NCBI GenBank assembly: GCA_003439945.1
Contig: QVRM01006045.1
Location: 23,501 to 87,500, forward strand
DNA: 64,000 nt
Reading direction: 5' to 3'
Source of the DNA: Dermanyssus gallinae
Taxonomy: Eukaryota; Arthropoda; Arachnida; Mesostigmata; Dermanyssidae
Position 1 is the first letter of the stretch; each line of letters opens with the position of its first letter. The notes below the pieces were generated by a model, which saw only the letters and a program-made list of their open reading frames with translations, did no database searches and was not told the DNA's origin. The position numbers were made by a program, and so were the translations under genes. Below are positions 1-11,073 of this stretch, one piece after another.

Positions 1-911
1 AAATGTATTTAAAAGGCTTACAAGAGCTACTAGTATCTAGAGCTCTTGCTTGGTGTGTTGCGTCTTCCGCAGTACTTAATTGTACCATTGCTGTATACGT
101 TTATAGAATTTTTCAATGGCCACATTAAGGCAAGAAATGTTGCATGCCTCTGCGTGTGGACTGCCTCGCGCCAAAAAAAAGAGACAATAACACAACAAAG
201 ATATATAAGTCATGGTTCAGTTTTCTTCGATGCTGGGTTTTTACACTATTTGTGAGGCCATTTATTGTAGCCTTACATAGATAGTCAGTGATGTCTCTTG
301 TCGGCCTGTATGTAAACGAGTTTACCATCAGCTACGTTCGCAAGTTTTAAGACTCTGTTTCTTAGCTGTTAAAGTTCGAACATCAGTAGTGAAGAGGTTC
401 GCTGCAAAAATTACTCCTTACCCTTATTTCAGTTCGTTTGTATATGATGAAACGCGACGTAACCATTTTAGGCCGCTTTGTCGATGCCCTGCAGACAAAA
501 CACATTCCCGCGATTGCCAAATCTGTCTAATGTCATCCCATTAAACAATAATAAGCCTAGCTATGCCTATATTAGAGCCAAAATTGACATTTATTTTTGA
601 CCGTCTTATTTCTTCGGTCCAATTGGGAATACGTTGGAAGTGAGTCACGCTGCGCTATTTTATAGGAGTCTTCTTAGTAGTGCAGTTCTGACCTTATCGC
701 CTTAGCCAGATAAGTTCTAATATACAGATTTTGAACTCTTTTTTTCTCTGTCCGTCATCATAGGGTAGCCATGTGAACAACTAGTTCACCTTAATGCTAT
801 CAATGAAATTCTAGGTCATTTATATTAAATATGTTAGAGCTTAGTTGCGTCGGTTAACAGATGCCTTTTGTTTTATGTTTATTTTTTTATCATTATTTTA
901 TTTATTTATAC
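1..911. other. No recognisable gene
   Basis: This stretch is AT-rich with only short open frames and no conserved motif or repeat family shared with the rest of the window. It ends where similarity to a LINE endonuclease begins. Confidence 0.5.
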
Positions 912-3300
912 GATGATAAAGGCGAGGTGCTGCTTCAGGTGATGGAAAATATTGGTCTAAGATGTGCAAACGCGCGCGAAGACTATACATATTTAAGTCA
1001 CAATGGAAGCAGCACCATCGACCTGTTGTTTCACAACCTTGTCAGCCGTGAAATTGAAAGCTTCGATGTTCTCGATGAAGCGGCCCGAAAACACCAACCA
1101 GTGTTGGCCGTTGTCGATGTTCCCGGTATTTGGCGAGACCGACATAATCCGCCGCGCTGATCTGCAATGAGACGGATTAATCTATCTCTTTTGGACAGAG
1201 CGGTGGGCGGTCTTGAGGTAAGCCCTGACATCGATACCACCTGTGACCAGCTGGAGAGAACGATGAGAAGTGCAGTGAAATGGAAAAGGTTATGGGAGAA
1301 GAGATCAAGCCCGTGGTACTCTCGAGGCTGCTACCTAGCCCACGTTGAAGTGCTCGAACTCCTGCGCCAAGCAAGAGCCAAAGCACCATCCTTACTGCAA
1401 GCCAGGCGGGACTACTTTGAGCGTAGAAAGGCATAAGACTCTGCTATGATCATAAAAAAGAACACGCGAGGCGGGAGGAACGACGGCTGCTTGAAAGAGC
1501 AGAACAAGAGCCCTCAGCTTACATCGTGCGACCTCGTAGGGCGGGGAATCCGCTTAGTGACGGAAAGGTAAAGAGCCACCTAACTAATATAATATTCAAT
1601 CGTGACGTTGCGGCCGTATCTCCAATCGTACAGGATCCCCTTACATTGGAGCAGCACAACATGAATCTGCCTTTTGGGGTGGAGGAGGTGTGCCAGGTCC
1701 TACGATCACTCCCGAAGAGAAAGAGCTCAAGGCCCGATCAGGTCTGCTATGAGCATTGGATCCAGTCACTCCCTCTCTTGGCAGAAACTCTTTGTGATTT
1801 TTTTATGAAATTATAGAGAGGGGGCAGATGCCTAAAGTCTGGCATGTCGCCAGGCTTTCTCTTCTGTTCAACGGTAGGCATGGTTATGATCATCAGGATC
1901 CAAATCTCTACCGTGGAGTGGCGTCAGAACGCACATTAAAGAATATTTTCTGTAAGTTGGTTATTCGGCGGATTGAGCACGTGGCTGAAGAGGTACTTCC
2001 ACCGGAGCAATTCGGCTTTAGGAGAGGCCGAGGCACCCGTGATTTAATCCACGTTCTCCAGAGGTCATCTGTATGCAGTCTTTATTGACTGCGTCAAGGC
2101 CTTTGACAAAGCCCCTCGCTATCTGCTGGTTGAAGCATTCCAACGAGCAGGAGTGGGTGGCTCTCTCCTGAGTGTAATACCAAGTTTCTTTGAGGAGGAC
2201 ACCTTGTTGGTAGACGGTGAGCAGGGTGTATTGGAGATTAAGCAAAATGTGGGAACTCCGCAAGGAGACCCGTTGAGCTGCGTCTCGTTTACACTTCTCC
2301 TTGTTGACCTCGTCGGTTACGTCCGACAGGAGTACCAAAAAGCCGTGGTCGTGATGTATGCAGATGATATCGTGGTCGCTCATCGCGACCTAGGTGCCAT
2401 CAAGCGCATTACCTCTATGATAGAGGCGTTCCTTGTCTCGAAGGGACTTGAGATAAACAGCAGGAAGACCAAAGCCATAAAATTTAGGCGTGGAGGTCGA
2501 TTGGCTGCCAGAGACGTTATACGTTGCTGCGGCCATTGGAGTTTGTTAACTTTTTCCAGTATCTTGGCCTTCGGGATAATTATACGGGAACGACGTTCAC
2601 ATCGCATATAAACAAAACAGTACGGAAGGCACTTGTCTCTCTTTACGGGGAAGTAGGCAATGTCCGAAGACTGTCCGTTTTCTCAGCAGTGAGGCTCTTT
2701 ATGCTTAAGATTGTTCCGGGGCTGATGTATGGCCTTGACAGGGTGTGGAACCACCTCACACTGGCGAACCAGCTTAAGAGGTGTTTTTCATTATATATGA
2801 AGCGAGTGCTTTGCTTGTCTATTCGAGCAAGGAGCCGCTTTGTGTATCTCATGTCAAGTTGTCCACCGGCTACTGAAACAATCCGACTAAGGCTGAAGAT
2901 GCCACGTATATACCAGGTACATAGTGCATGGTTATCACTACCTGGTATGTTCAAACGCAGCCTTTCACGAGGAGTACGAGTTGTGCACCTGCCGGTTCTG
3001 CCTGCAGAGGTGTGCCAAGTATCATGCAGTGGGATGCACAGCGCTGGACAAAACATCGTTGCACTACTCTCGCCGAAAGCGTGAAGAAGATAGAGTATTA
3101 TGAAGAAACATCTTGAACTGTATATTATACTCAATCTGAGTGAAATGCTGCTTGCGCATCTCATCAAAAAGTTAGGGGGCAAGTCTTCTACTCCTGGCGA
3201 GTGTGTTCCCCGGGAACCACGGGGAGGGGCTGCTCCGCCCATGCTGGACACCTCAGTATCATTATTTTACATTACAATACAGTACGCAAGAATTACAATC
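912..3300 (+). mobile_element. LINE family A, degenerate copy (endonuclease C-terminus to reverse transcriptase)
   Basis: Translated pieces in several frames give the end of an AP-like endonuclease (NGSSTIDLLFHN near 1005-1040) and a linker. A reverse transcriptase follows: FGFRRGRGTRDLIHVLQ near 2010-2060, FIDCVKAFDKAPR near 2080-2120, GTPQGDPLSC near 2250-2280 and the catalytic VVMYADDIVVAH near 2350-2385. The thumb ends KAIKFRRGGRLA near 2490. A C-terminal part runs to about 3100. Frameshifts occur near 1440, 1815, 2085 and 2530. The 5' end is truncated and no target duplication was found. Related copies lie at 35750-36330 (minus) and 37190-38930 (plus). The clade is not assigned. Confidence 0.8.
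2153..2611 (+). pseudogene. Reverse transcriptase core of LINE A copy
   Basis: This is the longest uninterrupted piece of the LINE A polymerase. It includes the GTPQGDP motif and the YADD catalytic box, with VSKGLEINSRKTKAIKF marking the end of the palm. It loses frame just after RLAARDV, where the next frame continues with the expected FVNFFQYLGL segment, so a single small indel separates them. Confidence 0.8.
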
Positions 3301-3319
3301 ATATATATATATATATATG
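3301..3319. repeat. (TA)n microsatellite after LINE A
   Basis: A short pure TA run follows the last LINE A-like sequence. It may mark the element's end or be an independent microsatellite. Confidence 0.7.
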
Positions 3320-3389
3320 CACGTATCTAGGCTCATTAAAACGCGCAAGGTATACGACAAAAGCAGATTGTGCACCGTCGTCGTCGTAG

Positions 3390-4800
3390 TTTGATTTCAA
3401 CGCTTAGTCGCCGCCCGTCAGTTTGACAGGACAGGGAGCAAGGCGTGTTGACGGTGAAGGGAGAGATGCCGGCGGCGGTGATTGGAGACGGACGCTCATT
3501 CATCGGCGCTGCGTAGCTTGCGTCGCTAGTGAGACCAAAGCCGACGGGTGTCTGCCCGCACCGATGTCTTGCCCGACAGAGACAGTTAAGACAGTAGCAG
3601 CGGCGACAGCGAGCGAGTGAGTGGCTTCCTCAAGTCTTGTTCATCTCGTTTCTCGTCCACTTCTTTCTCCTACAACAACAACAACAACAACAACAACAAC
3701 CACAACAACCACAACAACCACAACAACAACAACAAAGGGCAACAGAAACGGCGGCGGCGGCAACAACAACAACTACCACTACAACAAGGACGGGTCGCTC
3801 TTGCCGAGAGTCTCAACGAAAGGCCAGCGGATATGGTGTGGTGGTGGCCACACTGCCCCCGAGAGGAGCAGGGGGAAGTGGTCTCACAGCCCCTCCCCCT
3901 TCCCGCCACTTCTCGCTGTGGAAATTTGTTGCTTCATGAATCTTCGTTCGAAGCACGCCGGGCGGCTCGGCTCGCTTGAAGTAACAACGACGTCAGCCCT
4001 ATTCCTTCGACTGGCACTGGTTGCGCGTTGTCGCGGCGACCGCCGTCGCCAACGTCGCCTGATACATACACACTTTGGCGGCGGCGGCGGCCACATCGCA
4101 GCCTCGAATCCTGACAAGATTGAAGGAGTGACTGCTCTCAGTTCTTGGTCGCCGTGCAAACAGCAGCAACAGTAGAAGAAGAAGAAGCAGCAGCAGCAGC
4201 AGCAACGAATGAGAAGCAAGACGACGAAGGGCGTGACCTGGGTTCGGTGGGATCTGAGCCGCTTGCCTCATGGGGACGCATAGAGCAGCAGCTACTACTT
4301 ACACGTTATCGTTGTGTGCGTGCAGGCAGGCAGGCACGCGCCTCGCCACACTGGCGACACTGACGACGACGACAACAACAACAACAGCGGCAGCAGCAGC
4401 GGGGTCAAGCCCCCAGTTTGTCCGAGCGTCTCACCACCGTCACCACCACCACCACCGCCACCTACGACCTCCAATCGCGCGGCCGGCGACTCGACAAACG
4501 ACGACGGATCGGCCACCCCCCACTCGATGTTGAGCACGATGCGCCGCTTGTGCAAGAGGGGCACCGCGTGCGCGTGGGAGACGCTGGAGCGGCATGCGGG
4601 CGCCCCCATACGCCCCCATGCCGGCGCCGCAGAAGTAGTAGTAGTAGTAGTAGCTGCACCAGCAGCAGCAACAACAGCTCTTCGCCCCCTAAATTGGCCT
4701 GTCGGCTTCATAAGGAGCATCGTGCGCAAAATAAGCCGCATTCACCAGCCAGTGTTGTCGACGTCGGTGAACGTGTACTTTGGCCACTGCCGCTGACTGA
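3390..4800. promoter_or_regulatory. GC-rich, triplet-repeat region; candidate promoter or 5' exon of an unidentified gene
   Basis: This block is sharply richer in G, C and CpG than its surroundings. It contains (AAC)n at 3671-3736, (AAG)/(CAG)n at 4170-4205, and CAC, GTA and CCG triplet runs. Long open frames here are poly-Thr, poly-Gln or poly-Leu translations of the repeats and carry no domain. A GTGAGT donor-like site occurs at 3617-3622. Such composition is typical of arthropod promoters, 5' UTRs and low-complexity first exons, but nothing in the sequence names a gene or its strand. Confidence 0.4.
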
Positions 4801-5396
4801 ATAAATAAGCCCATCGATACGAAGGACAAGACAACACCGAACTTTGTCGCGCCACTGATAGCATGTGGTGTGGCATACGCACGACGCGGACGTCTGAAGT
4901 TAGAGTTCGACACGCGTCCATCAATCGAAGAATCTAAGACCTTGCGTTTACGTTCGCATAAGTCACCGTAGCCGTGGATAGAGATATCCAATTTAAGGAC
5001 GAACATAATTTAACTGTGTCCATTGCAAACGCCATTTTTAATAAAACTACGGAAGGCTTTTTTTAGGTAAGTCATTCCTGTGTTGGTGTCAACTCGTATT
5101 TTAGCGCGGATCAGCAGGTTCTAGTACTTTGCCGCCAGCAGCCGCCAGGCTAAAACCACCGAGGTCTTCCGGTTTACTTTGCTTTGAAGCGTTTCTTAGC
5201 AGCCAAACTTTGCGTTTATTGTTTTGCTCAGAAGCGTTTCTCGGTGCAATTTTTTTTCTCACTTCAAATGAGTGAAGAAAACAAGATTCGGTGATTTTAA
5301 AATGCCGAAAATGGTGAAGCAACAAATCTGCATCATGCTATGTATTAAAAACAAATTGTGGTGTTCTAAAGCGGTGTAAATTTTACGATCTGCTTA
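4801..5396. other. No recognisable gene
   Basis: Unique-looking, moderately AT-rich sequence with short open frames and no recognised motif. It lies between the GC-rich block and the 3' tail of a minus-strand LINE. Confidence 0.45.
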
Positions 5397-6190
5397 TTTA
5401 TTTATTTATTTAAAATGCACCCTGTTTGGGTATGTAAATACGAACATAGTATATATAACAAACATGGTAAAATGAGTTATGAGCATTCTCGCTCAAGCTG
5501 AGAAAGCGACACAGATTTCGTACAATCAGGTAGGTGGTAGAGGGGACATGGGCCGCCACAACGACGGCATCTGCAGTCCTCCTTGGGTTCATGAAACCCA
5601 GCAGACCGGCATAGTAGATGATGAAATCCGTGAACACTGTAGCGAGTAGTGAGGTGACGACATGGCCGGAGAGCGTCCTTCCAGGCCTGGTTAGTCATAG
5701 CTGGTGATAGATAAAACTCTCTGGGAATTAGAGACACTTTTTGAGAATACTCATGCCGAAACGTTTCCAGAGCGACTGTCTGCGGCAAATTAAAGCGGTC
5801 TACGAGTTCATCAATAAATGATACTGAACCCGCGAGCATGTACACTAATCTGTTGCGCGAATTTGACGGAAGGCCAAGTACTCGCTTCAAGAAGGCTGGC
5901 TTCACCCTATCCATCTGCCATAACTGCGAAGTGCTAAGATGTTTCCATGTCGCTTGAATTCCGTAAGCAGCTACGGATGCCACTTTGAGCGTAAATAATG
6001 TCATGGCCGTCTGGACTGACAACTGTGTTGGGTTTCTGATACCCGCTGCCGCGATAAGTGCTTTTCTACAACGCTCAGTTACATGCTGTGAAAAAGTTGT
6101 ACCTCGAGACGAGAAAATTACCCCGAGATAGCAAAAGGTCTCTACAAACTGCACTTGCTCACCGTGAAATCGCAGTTTATGATCTGCTTA
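5397..6190 (-). mobile_element. LINE family B, 3' end fragment
   Basis: The minus strand is open from 6154 to 5477 with QFVETFCYLGVIF (start of the RT thumb) and a C-terminal domain ending in a Cys/His cluster, CRCRRCGGPCPLYHLPDC, a CCHC-type zinc knuckle common at LINE C-termini. After the stop comes a short 3' UTR with a small hairpin (ACCC..GGGT) and then an (AAAT)n tail at 5397-5413, as expected for target-primed integration. The element is 5' truncated near 6190, where a mariner relic begins. The same C-terminal domain recurs in the copy at 11074-12108. Confidence 0.85.
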
Positions 6191-6319
6191 TGAAGATTAA
6201 GCAGTATTCCGAAACACGCGTCGGCTTTGTGTCGGACGCGAAGATCGTAAATATTTTTCCCTTCAAGAAGGTTTTTAAATTCAATAACAGAACGTTGAAA
6301 AGTGTCGTGACATCGTACT

Positions 6320-7110
6320 CAAAAAATGCCGGACTACTATTAGGGAGATAGCTGAGCAATTTAAGGTATCTTATGGATCATTTGTAACAGTATTAGACGA
6401 TATCTTATGCGCGAGAAAACTGGCAGAAAAGTTCGTTCCAAATTTATTGCATTTCCAGCAAAATAACGCATCCGACGTTAAACCTTCAAGCGGGAGCAGA
6501 AGTCCCTGAATTGCTTTAGAGATTGATTAAAGGACACGAGCCATGGGTACATGGGTACGACCAAAACTAAAGCCCAATCAACACAATGGTGTTTCCAAGA
6601 AAAGAATCGATTGAGGAAATTCAGTTAGAGCAAGTCTAACGCCAAGGTAATTTTGACTATTTTATTTTTACTGCAAAGGAATCCTCTCTCACGTGGTTCT
6701 ATGGTCAATATGGAATCCTGCCGCAAACATTTAAGAAGATTGCGCGAGAACGTTCGACACAAAAGGACCAAACTTCGGGCGAACAAATTTCGGATCCCCC
6801 GTCATGACAACGCACCGGCAAACGCATCGTTACTGATTTTAAATGATTTCATGGAAATTCTTCTCATTCTCGATCTCAAAGATAAAAAAAGGGACAACGT
6901 TTTGATGCTATAGAGGAGATAAAGAAACACCGCAAAATCAACACTCGATTCCAAAAGACGGTTTTAAAATATTTCGATGAGTGAAAAAGAAGGTGCCACA
7001 AGCGCACTGCAGCAGGCGGGGGCTATTTTGAAGAGAACAAAATATCCTAAAAGACTAAAACAACAAACAACAACAATTATTGAATTAAATATGTATCAAA
7101 ACTTTTCGAT
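6320..7110 (+). pseudogene. Mariner transposase relic
   Basis: Disrupted translations show mariner hallmarks in order: TIREIAEQFKVSYGS (second helix-turn-helix) near 6335-6380, KLAEKFVPNLL near 6420-6450, HEPWVHGYDQN where the first catalytic GDESW segment should be near 6540-6570, RHDNAPANASLL with the second Asp near 6800-6840, and a C-terminal remnant near 7000-7050. There are many stops and frameshifts, and the YSPDLAP block is lost. No terminal repeats were recognised. It cannot encode a working transposase. Confidence 0.7.
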
Positions 7111-8200
7111 TCGCTTATGTATATTTATATATATATATATCATCAGTCGTTCACCAATATAAATTCTAATTTCACACTAAACATTCACAAATATAAATAT
7201 ACGTGCATATGGCTCATGTGCGTCGCTGTGCCGGCGGTAAAACTTGATCTTTAGAATGCGTACAACAACCTAAAAAAGGCCGAATGATGAAAATGGTTCG
7301 TGGATTAGTTCAAAAGCTCTTTTACCAGATCAAACTAACATATCGGCAGCCCTCCTTCTTGAAGGTGCGAATATCCCGTCGGCAAGCGATGTCCAGCTAG
7401 GAGGAGAATCTACTTTTGTCTGCTTGAGCTTCAAAGACATGGTCGACTCATTCAGATGCCCCTAAAACGTGTCAACGACCTCAATGACTGCGACACAGAG
7501 TTCTGTTCATATCTGGGTCACCTACGACTATCGATCGTATCCATAGGCTTCTTCCCAGATGCAGAACGGTCACGGAGACCAACTGAGTCGTATGAAGATC
7601 GGATCCGCTGCGAAACTATGAATCAGAATAGAGAGGTTCTCGCTTACACGCGCGTACAGATAACTAAACCTACTTTATTTATCTTATTCTGTCCTCGAAG
7701 GAGATTGCCAGGAACGCCCTAGTAAACAATATTGAAAAAAGAAAGACTCGCCTAATAAAGACGCTCAGCATATGTATCCTACATATTGTTTATTTCGCAA
7801 TAGCTTTGCCTTTTAAGATGGTACACAATTACAATACAGTCTTCATTTTATACAATTTAAGCACACGCTTTGACAGGAAGCTGTACACTGTGAAAGTTTC
7901 ACAAAAAAAAGAAAGCTAACCGAGTCGCTCCTAAAATGATACCGAGAGGGCGAGACATTCGGCCGTATCTCGTCTTGAAGCGTGGCTGCTTAACGACACG
8001 TCTACATGCATAAGAGTTTCTAAATACTTTGCATGCGTAAGAGTTTCCAAGCACTAATATTGCGACACCCCAATTGGCAATAATTACAACCGACTAAAGT
8101 ACCTACGTAGTGCCCAAAAGAAGAACAGGACTGTCTTAGGAGATGTACATTGTAAGCAGTTTGTTGGTTAGTTAAACAATGAAGTCAGGTGAGAGATGGC
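7111..8200. other. No recognisable gene
   Basis: Moderately AT-rich sequence. One 88-codon open stretch at 7456-7722 has no domain I recognise and is probably chance. No clear repeat family is visible. Confidence 0.4.
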
Positions 8201-8204
8201 GAAG

Positions 8205-8206
<2 letters not shown>

Positions 8207-8245
<39 letters not shown>

Positions 8246-8263
8246 GAGAAAGCCGTCAGGAGT

Positions 8264-8315
<52 letters not shown>

Positions 8316-8434
8316 ATATATGTATATATACACTTTTATTCGCTTGATAAGTTTGTGTACACATGTCACGCTTTTAAACTACGGGCGCATAACGCTGCAG
8401 CAAATAACAACATACATATACATATATATATATA
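8207..8434. repeat. (TA)n microsatellite cluster, left flank of a mariner
   Basis: Pure TA runs lie at 8207-8241 and 8268-8308, with TA-rich sequence continuing to 8330 and again at 8411-8434. Open frames here read as Tyr-Ile repeats and are artefacts. A 40-bp motif (TTGATAAGT.TGTGTACACAT) at 8343-8363 recurs on the far side of the mariner near 9766. Confidence 0.9.
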
Positions 8435-9722
8435 CAAGTAGTTCAATAAGTTCTTAGAATGAAAACCAAGAATTTTCCAAATCATGTTTTTAAATTTATC
8501 TTATTCGATATACTCCCCGAGATGCTCAATACACTTTTCCCACCAAGATTTCAGAGCTTTTATACCTCTTAAGTAGAATTCCGCGTCTTTAGACTGAAAA
8601 TAGGCATTGACAGCAGCCTTAACCTCTTCATTGCTGGAAAAACGCTTTCCACCGAGACTATTCTTCAAATGTTCGAAAAGGAAATAATCAGAGGGGGCCA
8701 GGTCTGGAGAATAGGAAGGTTGTTCAATAAGTTCGAACCTCAGTTGGGCCAGTTTTGCCGATGCTTGCCGGGACTTGTGTGCAGGAGCATTGTCCTGGTG
8801 AAACAGGACAACCTTCTTCTGCAAAGCGGGCCGTTTCACGATGAGTTCTTGCTAAAGGCAGTCCAACAGTCTTGCATAATATTCTCCTGTGATCGTTTTA
8901 CCGCTCTCAAGGTAGTCGACCAGCATTATTCTACGTTGGTCTTAAAAAACTGTAGCCATCACCTTTCCGGTCAATGCCGTTGTCCGCACCCTCTTCGGAG
9001 GTCCTTCACTAGGTGCACACCATTGGCGAGATGCTTCTCGGGTCTCGGGAGTGTAGTGATGGACCCAGCTTTCATCAACGGTCACGAATCTGCGCCAAAA
9101 ATCCGACGGATTTTTCGACATCTTGGCCAAATTTCGCTGTGAAGCGGAAACACGCGCGTCTTTTTGGCCTTGGTTGAGCAAATGCGGCAGCCATTTTTCT
9201 CTGAGCTCTTTCATCTTCAAGTTTTCGTATAGGATAAATGCACACTACCTAAACTAATTCCTAATGCCTCCGCTATCTCCTTAATGTTCATTCGCTTATC
9301 TGTGCCGACGATGTTTCGCACTTTCTCTATGTTTTCCTCATCAGTTGCCGTTTTTTGGCCTCCTGGACGTAGTTCATTCTCGGTGCTCCTGCGACCTCTT
9401 TTTAACACATTAATCCAGTTAGAAACAGTGGCAAAACATGGCGCAGAGTCATCGTACGTCTCGTCCAACCCAATTTTTACTTGGGTCGCATTCCAACCTT
9501 TGAAATAAAAATGCTTGATAACCACTCGAAACTCTTTTTTCTTCATTTTTAAAAATCACGCCGATACGTTGCACGGGAAAAGCTATCAAACGAAATCGCA
9601 ACGGCCAATCACCATAATATTTTGAGTGCTAGCAGTCGAAAAGTTGCAGTTCCTAATAGCGGTGGAAGCGCGCCAAAATTCGAATTCTAAAAGCTCATTC
9701 TAAGAACTTATTGAACTACCTG
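8435..9722 (-). mobile_element. Mariner transposon with both ends, 1288 bp
   Basis: The terminal inverted repeats are near-identical: CAAGTAGTTCAATAAGTTCT at 8435 and CAGGTAGTTCAATAAGTTCT read inward from 9722, continuing into TAGAATGA. Both ends are flanked by TA, the mariner target, inside a TA-rich tract. The transposase gene is on the minus strand and broken. The element's ends are much better preserved than its gene. Confidence 0.92.
8501..9546 (-). pseudogene. Mariner transposase, inactivated (DD34D)
   Basis: The N-terminal DNA-binding part (MKKKEFRVVIKHFYFKGWNA... NIKEIAEALGISLGSVH) is in one frame, 9546 to about 9235. The catalytic part is in another frame, so there is one frameshift near 9225. 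Two in-frame stops follow, at 8944-8942 (just after KVMATVF) and 8854-8852. All three catalytic aspartates remain: VDESWVHHY, HQDNAPAHKS and YSPDLAPSDYFLF, with 34 residues between the last two. Family proteins are about 340-350 residues, which this would match if unbroken. It cannot make a full-length protein. Confidence 0.9.
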
Positions 9723-9732
9723 TATATATACT

Positions 9733-9760
<28 letters not shown>
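9723..9760. repeat. (TA)n tract, right flank of the mariner
   Basis: An almost pure TA run begins directly at the mariner's TA target duplication. Confidence 0.9.
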
Positions 9761-9763
<3 letters not shown>

Positions 9764-9804
9764 GCTTGATAAGTGTGTGTACACATATTACACTTTTATA
9801 TTAA

Positions 9805-10185
9805 GAATCTAGAATTTTCTCCCGAATGCGCCGGTAAGCTTGATTTCTCATTAATAAATGCTTTCTATTATAATTGTGCATATACTGCAAACTTCAAACT
9901 GTCGGGACAGCCACCCCAAAATCGCAAAATCAGATAATTAATATCACAATAACTACTGTTCTAGCTAAAGCTAATTTCAGACAATGTAGAAATTTCTCCT
10001 GAATGCGCCGGTATGCTTGGCTTTTCATTAAGAAATACTTTCTCTTAAAATTGTGCATATATTGCAAATTTTAAAATGTCGGGACAGCCACCTTTAAATC
10101 ACAAATCAAAAACATTTCCTCTCACTCCTACACGAAACATTTGCACTCCCCCTTTCCATTGGCAAAAACGATTTTCTCGACTTTT
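9805..10185. repeat. Two diverged direct repeats related to the palindromic element
   Basis: A unit of about 110 bp beginning near 9812 (TTTCTCCCGAATGCGCCGGT ... GTCGGGACAGCCACC) recurs near 9990-10095 with a spacing of about 175 bp. The GCGCCGGTATGCTTGG portion and the later segment CCATTGGCAAAAACGATTTT near 10156 resemble the arms of the palindromic elements at 10470 and 27327. This looks like a decayed, rearranged relative. Confidence 0.6.
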
Positions 10186-10189
<4 letters not shown>

Positions 10190-10225
<36 letters not shown>

Positions 10226-10252
10226 CGAAGGTCTTATAGAAATAACTAAACA

Positions 10253-10306
<54 letters not shown>

Positions 10307-10397
10307 TCTATACAAAATAGAGTAATATTCCCAGTGCACACGTTCTCAGGAGACAATTGTCGCTCCATCTGTATTCTTAATAAATGCTAGTAGTATG

Positions 10398-10467
<70 letters not shown>
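10190..10467. repeat. (TA)n microsatellites left of palindromic element 2
   Basis: TA runs lie at 10190-10223, 10259-10305 and 10395-10467. The last one abuts the terminus of the palindromic element at 10470. Confidence 0.9.
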
Positions 10468-10469
<2 letters not shown>

Positions 10470-11060
10470 CAGGGTCATTCGTATCAAAATGTACTTCTTT
10501 CGAGGTTTGATAGAACTCGGCAAGAAAATAATTTTTCCCTATGGAGGGAGGACGCGGAAACGTCTTGTTTAGCAGAGAGAGTGAAGTTTATAAAAGTAGT
10601 TATTCTGCTTTTTTTCTCCTACATAGTTGTGCGAAATCTACGTTTGTGGGAAAACCAGTCAACGCATGAAGAAAACGATTATACCAGCGTGTTCGGCACA
10701 ACGAAGGACACATCACTAGCTTGCGTAGTGAAAAGCGAATAACCAGATTAAGGAAAGTCATAAAAAGTCGATATGTTACGTTAACGTTTTTTCATGAAAA
10801 AATCGTAACATTTTTCCATTGCGACCAAAAATGTACGTCCAAAAGACCACTCTCACAGCAAATTTAATGCCCACCATTTTCGTACCAAGGTGATGGTGCT
10901 GCGTTACATAGTTGTCAAGTAACTAAGCGTTTTCGACAGTCATAGTTGTTATGTTTTACGTGCAAGTTTTCACGTTCAGAACCGTAAAATTTGCCAAGAC
11001 GTTTCCGCTCCCTCCTTCCACTAGGAAAAATGATTATCTTGCTCAGTTCTACCAAACCTC

Positions 11061-11073
11061 AAATATGTACCTA
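11061..11073. repeat. Left target-site duplication of LINE B insertion
   Basis: AAATATGTACCTA here matches 12109-12121 exactly and brackets the LINE. The uninterrupted site is seen in palindromic element copy 1 near 27937-27949. Confidence 0.9.

Noticed and set aside
2643..3251. 202-codon open frame on the minus strand
   Set aside because: It lies antisense to the LINE A C-terminal region and has no domain. The sense strand carries recognisable LINE sequence.
3617..4219. Long poly-Thr, poly-Gln and poly-Leu open frames
   Set aside because: They are translations of AAC/CAG-type triplet repeats in all frames of both strands; no unique coding sequence or domain is present.
8669..9142. 157-codon open frame on the plus strand
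   Set aside because: Antisense of the mariner transposase, whose catalytic motifs are clear on the other strand.
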